Source: a virus
IMG/VR virus record: IMGVR_UViG_3300020183_000355
Span: 1-28,837 of that record
Length of the DNA stretch: 28,837 nucleotides
Reading direction: 5' to 3' (one strand)
The stretch's first letter is position 1. Every line of letters begins with the position of its first letter. Shown in pieces: positions 25,051-28,837 of the stretch. The position numbers and the translations under genes are program-made. Below the pieces are notes generated by a model. The model was not told the origin of the DNA. It was given only the letters and a program-made list of their open reading frames with translations, and did not search any database.

Positions 25051-25078
25051 AAAAGACGAAAGGGGGCGTTAGCCCCCC
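25051..25078 (-). terminator. Rho-independent terminator ahead of the deaminase gene
   Basis: Minus-strand GGGGGC-TAAC-GCCCCC, a 6-bp GC stem, followed by TTTCGTCTTTTT. It ends the transcript of the membrane coiled-coil gene (stop at 25101) and lies immediately before the deaminase ATG. Confidence 0.82.
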
Positions 25079-25100
25079 GTCGTCCAAGGTCACAGGGGTT

Positions 25101-25532
25101 TCAGAGAGCCTTGCAGCACTCTTCGGTCTTGCCGATGGTGATTCGGTCAAGTTCCCGATTGAAAGAATCCACTTCCGAGTCAATCATGCGATTGGTTGCG
25201 TCAATCGTGCGATTGATGGTGTCAACCTCGCTGTCAATCCGACGAGCAACCTTCTCGTTCTCGCCGTCAATATAGCGATACACCGTCTCAATGTCACGGT
25301 TACGAGAGTTGTTCTCGTCATTTAGCATTTCGATTGCGTTTTCCATGCTCTGCTTCTGACTAGCAATAGCATAGAACACCACAGTGGTGCACAGGAAACT
25401 GTAGAACGCAAGAAACGCCTCTGTGGCATTTAGCCCTTCCGCACCCTTTCCCCCACCGAGCCACCAGAAACCACCAAAACCAACCACGCTCAGTAGAGCG
25501 TATGTGCTGAAAACAGAAAACTTGTTTCTCAT
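25101..25532 (-). CDS. Two-TM membrane protein with coiled-coil tail
   Basis: 143 aa from the ATG at 25532, which has AAGGAG 7 nt upstream; a longer frame to 25571 crosses a hairpin region and lacks a site. Two transmembrane helices lie at residues ~7-26 (FSTYALLSVVGFGGFWWL) and ~38-58 (FLAFYSFLCTTVVFYAIA). Residues ~60-135 form a charged coiled coil with repeats around IDSEVDTINRTIDATNRMID. The topology suggests the tail lies on one face of the membrane and oligomerises. Not recognised; the long coiled coil is unlike a simple holin. Confidence 0.75.
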   Translation of the reverse strand: MRNKFSVFSTYALLSVVGFGGFWWLGGGKGAEGLNATEAFLAFYSFLCTTVVFYAIASQKQSMENAIEMLNDENNSRNRDIETVYRYIDGENEKVARRIDSEVDTINRTIDATNRMIDSEVDSFNRELDRITIGKTEECCKAL

Positions 25533-25572
25533 GTGTATCTCCTTGAAAATGTGTAGTACCAAAACACCCACA

Positions 25573-25612
25573 GGGTGGGCGTGTGAAGAATTTAGCAGTC
25601 ACACGCCCACCC
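25573..25612. other. Perfect 14-bp inverted repeat (stable hairpin)
   Basis: GGGTGGGCGTGTGA (25573-25586) and TCACACGCCCACCC (25599-25612) are perfect complements around a 12-nt loop. It lies between the 83-aa gene (stop 25638) and the membrane protein gene (start 25532). No U tract follows on either strand. It is likely a terminator, RNA processing or stabilising element. Confidence 0.75.
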
Positions 25613-25637
25613 CTAGATGCAACCAGAAACGACTGGA

Positions 25638-25889
25638 TTAGGCGGTGAACACCTTGACGGTGGCATCGCTCATGCCCGAACCGAGACGCTTCGTCCAACG
25701 GTTCAGCAGAATCGCCACGCCCTGCTCGCTGCACTTGAAGGTATACGCACGACCCTCATCGGTCACGCGGGTACGAACAAGGTCAATGTTCGTGCCAGTG
25801 ATGCGGTCAGCAAACGCATCAAACTTGCCATCGTTGCTACCAGCGTAGAGGTCAACATTCACAGAAACGGTGTAGTTGCGAGTCTTCAT
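25638..25889 (-). CDS. Unknown small protein under a strong early promoter
   Basis: 83 aa from the ATG at 25889, with TTGGAG 9 nt upstream; the upstream TTG at 25904 is part of that site and is not used. The chain alternates strands and short helices (MKTRNYTVSVNVDLYAGSND, VRTRVTDEGRAYTFKCSEQG, NRWTKRLGSGMSDATVKVFT), with one Cys and no membrane segment. Codons lean to C- and G-ending forms as in gp32, a sign of high expression. Preceded by a near-perfect host promoter and followed by a strong hairpin, so it is probably a monocistronic, abundant early protein. Function not recognised. Confidence 0.75.
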   Translation of the reverse strand: MKTRNYTVSVNVDLYAGSNDGKFDAFADRITGTNIDLVRTRVTDEGRAYTFKCSEQGVAILLNRWTKRLGSGMSDATVKVFTA

Positions 25890-25973
25890 TACGAGTATCT
25901 CCAAAAGCGGGCTTGTGATTAGAAGAGCCGTGGATGCTGCCCGTTAGCATCGTTGGCTGACTTGTACTCCCAT

Positions 25974-26001
25974 AGTATAGCATCATTTGCCGTGATGTCA
26001 A
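25974..26001 (-). promoter_or_regulatory. Sigma70-like extended -10 promoter for the 83-aa gene
   Basis: Minus-strand TTGACA (25996-26001) and TATACT (25974-25979), spacer 16 nt, with TGC before the -10 (extended -10). The spacer starts TCACGG, as in the gp32 promoter. The leader to the ATG is ~78 nt. Confidence 0.82.
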
Positions 26002-26043
26002 TACCCTTGGACAAGTTTTCCATATTTGTTTTGATTACTTGAA

Positions 26044-27036
26044 TCAAATAGTCTCGGGACTATTTGAGAAACGAATATCGTGAAGGTCAGCAATTTGTCC
26101 GTAAGACATTTCACGAACCATATACATTTTGAACTCGCCCAAATCTTTAAATTGAACCAGTTCTCCCTTGTGAAATACTTTATACACACCAACCCGTTGC
26201 AACACATCACACTTGTTGATAATTATTTCAGTACACCCCGACAACTGCACCGCTGAAATCAACTTGTCTAGATTCAGCCAATTTGCAAGCCGCTTGCGAC
26301 CTGTGGTTGTGCCGTACTCTCCACCTTCGCGGATTAGTGCGTCAATCTGCGGGTCTTCCCAAAGTGTTTCAGGGAACAAAGGGTCAACTCCACTCTTGGT
26401 GTCGTAGGCTTTGGCAACACCGATTAGTCGCCCGATTCGCTTCGGACTAAAACCAATAGAGCAAGCCCCATAAGGAAGAGTAGTGCTAGAAGTAACATAC
26501 GGGTAGTCTCCGTGGTCAATGTCTAACCATACGCTCTGTGCTCCTTCGCACAAAATCTTGCCTGACATTTCTCCGTTCCAAATCCAATCAGATGCAAAGC
26601 AGTCTATTGCTCGTATGCCTCTACGAAGCATTTTGTCTGAATAGCACGGAGCAATGCCTTGCCCAGTGGTTCCCAAATGCCCCAAGTGCTGTTTGTCGTG
26701 TGTGATATGGGCTTCAGTAATTATATGAACATTAGGATGAATTTTGACAAGCGAGGTATCAAATCCTGCTTGTTTTAATTCACGAATCTCGACAAAGAAC
26801 TTGTCGGGATTGATTACACATCCTGACCCAATCAAGCATGGCTTACCTGCGAAAATACCTGAAGGCACAATATGGGTCTTGTGTTTCTTGCCGTCTACCC
26901 ACACGGTATGCCCTGCGTTTGGGCCGCCGTTCCATCGGCACACCCAATCGTATTGGTGAGCCATTGCTGCGGACACCTTGCCCTTGCCTTCGTCACCCCA
27001 CGCAAGCCCGTAAACCACATCTGCAATATCAATCAT
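26044..27036 (-). CDS. purA: Adenylosuccinate synthetase, short form (PurA family)
   Basis: 330 aa, about 100 shorter than E. coli PurA and similar to archaeal and phage forms. PurA converts IMP, aspartate and GTP to adenylosuccinate. Visible motifs are the P-loop and catalytic AWGDEGKGK (the E. coli Asp13 equivalent, Asp15, is present), GGPNAGHTVWVDG with the catalytic His, the IMP-binding GTTGQGIAPCYSDK, the ARRG-like LRRGIRAIDCF, and the aspartate-loop motif GTTTGRKRLANW. The C-terminal guanine-binding region has INKCDVL, the NKxD signature. The ATG overlaps the previous gene's end by 8 nt. Same strand as guaC 1.1 kb upstream. Confidence 0.93.
   Translation of the reverse strand: MIDIADVVYGLAWGDEGKGKVSAAMAHQYDWVCRWNGGPNAGHTVWVDGKKHKTHIVPSGIFAGKPCLIGSGCVINPDKFFVEIRELKQAGFDTSLVKIHPNVHIITEAHITHDKQHLGHLGTTGQGIAPCYSDKMLRRGIRAIDCFASDWIWNGEMSGKILCEGAQSVWLDIDHGDYPYVTSSTTLPYGACSIGFSPKRIGRLIGVAKAYDTKSGVDPLFPETLWEDPQIDALIREGGEYGTTTGRKRLANWLNLDKLISAVQLSGCTEIIINKCDVLQRVGVYKVFHKGELVQFKDLGEFKMYMVREMSYGQIADLHDIRFSNSPETI
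26045..26066. other. Hairpin overlapping the purA stop codon
   Basis: CAAATAGTC (26045-26053) and GACTATTTG (26058-26066) form a perfect 9-bp stem with a 4-nt loop. The purA TGA (26044-26046) lies at the base of the stem. The minus strand lacks a U tract after it. Probable transcript-end or RNA-stability element. Confidence 0.55.
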
Positions 27037-27541
27037 TTAGTCCCAACTCCTCGTCTAGTTGTGCGAGTTTATCCATTGAATACTGTGACAGTTTCTTGAG
27101 TGCTTCATCACGCTCTTTGGTCAAGCGATTGATTTCGTCCTGCATGAAGTTAGCGATTGTGGAGCATTCGGGCTGCTGTTGTAATCGCCTAATGATATGT
27201 TCGTTCATTTCTTGACCACCATGTTTGTACTTTTCGGCAGCGGCTTTGAGTGCAGCATTAGGTTCTGTGTCTTGGTTCAAAGACTCAACCACAGTTTCAG
27301 AATCCGTGAGAATGAGTTTTCGTGCGTTCTTCTCAATCGTCAACTCATTCGCAATCTTTGCTAGATGCTTGTAGCGTTCCCACAGTTCAATAAATCTCGT
27401 GTCCAAAGACTCTAAAGAATCTGCAACACCATGTAGACGAACACCTTCAGCCAAATAATGACCATCAATCATATAGTCATTCTTTGCAAGGTAACGCAGA
27501 AACTCTCCGTGACCAAGTTGGCTGTAAGGGTTGTCTTTCAT
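27029..27541 (-). CDS. Unknown helical protein upstream of purA
   Basis: 170 aa, start at 27541 with CGGAG 6 nt upstream. N-terminal YSQLGHGEFLRYLAKNDYMI, then long helices (LWERYKHLAKIANELTIEKN) and a C-terminal coiled coil (FMQDEINRLTKERDEALKKL). Mostly acidic and soluble, with no catalytic signature. It overlaps purA by 8 nt, so the two are translationally linked, though a functional link is not shown. Not recognised. Confidence 0.75.
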   Translation of the reverse strand: MKDNPYSQLGHGEFLRYLAKNDYMIDGHYLAEGVRLHGVADSLESLDTRFIELWERYKHLAKIANELTIEKNARKLILTDSETVVESLNQDTEPNAALKAAAEKYKHGGQEMNEHIIRRLQQQPECSTIANFMQDEINRLTKERDEALKKLSQYSMDKLAQLDEELGLND

Positions 27542-27557
27542 AGTAATCTCCGTTTAG

Positions 27558-27630
27558 TGCCCCCGACAGGACTTGAACCTGTAACCTACCGATTAAAAGT
27601 CGGCTACTCTACCAATTGAGTTACGGAGGC
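27558..27630 (-). tRNA. tRNA-Lys (TTT)
   Basis: 73 nt. Acceptor GCCTCCG pairs with CGGGGGC (one T-G), anticodon stem CCGA/TCGG around CTTTTAA with TTT, T arm ACAGG/CCTGT. Discriminator A; no CCA encoded. It stands apart from the main cluster, between two protein genes. Confidence 0.95.
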
Positions 27631-27639
27631 TGAATATCT

Positions 27640-27855
27640 TTAGAAGAGTGACGGCTGACCCGAATCTGCTTCCACGCGAACACGCACACGCAGGTCGTCT
27701 AGTGCATCCGTCAATTTCATAATAATGGTTTCCATCTCTAGTGGGGTGTAACTGTCCACCATCTCAAGGGTGTCCACACCAAAAACTGCAACGCACGGGG
27801 TGTTGCCCTTGTGCGGATTCCTAACAATCTGTGTTCTGAAAATACTGTTGTCCAT
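27640..27855 (-). CDS. Small unknown protein
   Basis: 71 aa, AGGAG 6 nt before the ATG at 27855. Central strands TPCVAVFGVDTLEMVDSY and a C-terminal helix IIMKLTDALDDLRVRVRVE. No membrane segment or known motif. Located between tRNA-Lys and an 84-aa gene on the same strand; probably part of the guaC-to-purA transcript. Confidence 0.65.
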   Translation of the reverse strand: MDNSIFRTQIVRNPHKGNTPCVAVFGVDTLEMVDSYTPLEMETIIMKLTDALDDLRVRVRVEADSGQPSLF

Positions 27856-27864
27856 TTTAATCTC

Positions 27865-28119
27865 CTATCGCTTGAACAGATACTTTAGTCTGCTCCAAAA
27901 GTTTTCATACGAGGGAAAAGCCGTAACTCCACGCTTCAAACTGTCCTGCCATCCACAGCCGTCCGTTTCACGCATATACTTCAGAATGCTTGCAGGGGGA
28001 TACCGACCACTCACATCTCGCCACAAGTGGCATTCATCCGACAGGATACGAATCTGCCGAAGCAGTTCTTCCTGCCGTTGCAGCAACCGCTCTTGAAACT
28101 CGCGGCCACACAAACACAT
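27865..28119 (-). CDS. Small unknown protein overlapping guaC
   Basis: 84 aa. The ATG at 28119 overlaps the guaC stop as TGATG, indicating coupled translation. N-terminal coiled helix FQERLLQRQEELLRQIRIL, Cys-containing segments ([19 protein letters not shown]) and a basic aromatic C-terminus NFWSRLKYLFKR. Not recognised. Confidence 0.65.
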   Translation of the reverse strand: MCLCGREFQERLLQRQEELLRQIRILSDECHLWRDVSGRYPPASILKYMRETDGCGWQDSLKRGVTAFPSYENFWSRLKYLFKR

Positions 28120-28837
28120 CAGTCATTGCCCCACACAGTATTCAGTTGACGATTCACCCGAATAAAAGTTGTGCACTTGGGCAAATCCTTGAGACGAGCC
28201 GCACCCACATAGGTGCAAGCCGACCGCACACCGCCAAGTATCTGCTGCATCACACCGTCCACGCTGCCCACACAGGGAACCACTACGCTCTTGCCTTCAG
28301 CGGCACGATAGGTAGCCACGCCCCCTGAGTGCTTGTTCATGGCTTCAGCAGAACTCATGCCGTAGAACACCTTGCCGTCTTCGGTGGTTTCACCTGCGGC
28401 TTCGTCTGTTCCTGCAAACAGTCCACCAACCATAACAAAGTCCGCACCCGCTCCAAAGGCTTTGGCTACATCGCCGGGACAGGTACACCCACCGTCCGAA
28501 AGCACATAGCCACCTAGTCCGTGTGCAGCATCAGCACACTCCATGATGCACGACAGTTGCGGGTAGCCAACACCTGCAACCTTGCGTGTCGTGCAGACTG
28601 AACCTGGGCCGATACCAATCTTGACAATGTTTGCACCGGCTAGGATTAGTGCTTCGGTCATTTCTCGTGTCACCACATTTCCTGCAATCAGGATATGGTT
28701 GGGAAAAGTTTTGCGAATAAACTCCACATACTGCACAAACTTTTCGGTGTATCCGTTGGCTACATCAAGACAAATGAATTGGATATAGCGGTGGGCATCA
28801 AGAATCTGTCGTGCCTTCTGCAATTCATTCATGTTGG
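28119..28837 (-). CDS. guaC: GMP reductase (GuaC), N-terminus outside the window
   Basis: At least 239 residues, matching the last two thirds of E. coli GuaC (347 aa); the frame stays open through the right edge, so the ATG at 28832 is internal. GuaC reductively deaminates GMP to IMP with NADPH. Diagnostic motifs are [25 protein letters not shown], the active-site loop [11 protein letters not shown] with the catalytic Cys, the GMP-specific GVGYPQLS and [31 protein letters not shown], and FYGMSS with [14 protein letters not shown]. Closer to GMP reductase than to IMP dehydrogenase because of ECADAAHG-type and YGMSS segments. No truncation is seen within the window. Confidence 0.93.
   Translation of the reverse strand, partial: NMNELQKARQILDAHRYIQFICLDVANGYTEKFVQYVEFIRKTFPNHILIAGNVVTREMTEALILAGANIVKIGIGPGSVCTTRKVAGVGYPQLSCIMECADAAHGLGGYVLSDGGCTCPGDVAKAFGAGADFVMVGGLFAGTDEAAGETTEDGKVFYGMSSAEAMNKHSGGVATYRAAEGKSVVVPCVGSVDGVMQQILGGVRSACTYVGAARLKDLPKCTTFIRVNRQLNTVWGND

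Noticed and set aside
26044-28837. A complete 2-aminoadenine (Z-genome) pathway
   Set aside because: The PurA homolog keeps the catalytic Asp and no DatZ, MazZ or Z-type polymerase gene is visible here; kept only as a question in the findings.

Overview
This window is part of the genome of a T4-like contractile-tailed phage (Caudoviricetes, myovirus morphology), most like the marine/aquatic T4-like phages. It has near-complete T4-type baseplate genes, gp4, gp32 and a gp33-like late-transcription coactivator, a tRNA array, and nucleotide-metabolism genes. There is no integrase, transposase or photosynthesis gene. The host cannot be named; the perfect TTGACA -35 boxes point to a bacterium with sigma70-type early promoters. 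Both window edges cut through genes.

Layout. (1) 1-12064, minus strand: one tightly overlapping baseplate operon, in transcription order gp48, gp53, gp27, gp5 spike (no lysozyme domain), a 73-aa protein, a PAAR spike tip, an unknown structural protein, a membrane-anchored GAF-like protein, gp25, gp6, and a very large LamG-like structural protein that runs off the left edge. (2) 12101-16972, plus strand: gp4 head-completion nuclease, a conserved unknown, a tail-tube-fold protein, a gp26-like chaperone, a gp51-like extension reachable only by a -1 frameshift, and the tape measure protein, ending in a strong terminator. (3) 17024-18317, minus strand: gp32 and gp33. (4) 18370-22248, plus strand: three exposed structural or fibre-like proteins, one with a PAP/polyproline tail. 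(5) 22249-28837, minus strand: accessory block with seven tRNAs (Tyr, Gln, Met, Asn, Ser, Glu, Lys), small ORFs, a secreted Gly/Tyr-rich protein, a probable capsid-targeted internal protein, a deaminase, PurA and a truncated GuaC.

How it works together. Regions 1 and 2 encode a coherent tail-assembly set. The tube / chaperone / frameshifted chaperone / tape-measure order reproduces the lambda G-GT-H logic in a T4-like phage. The frameshift site has a perfect Shine-Dalgarno-like element, a T7 slippery run and a downstream hairpin; it is the most interesting signal in the window. Two promoter classes are visible: host-like TTGACA promoters before gp32, the secreted protein and an 83-aa unknown; and a CTAAATA motif, a plausible T4-type late promoter, before gp26, gp33 and the capsid-targeted protein. 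GuaC (GMP to IMP) and PurA (IMP to adenylosuccinate) together would move purines from G to A.
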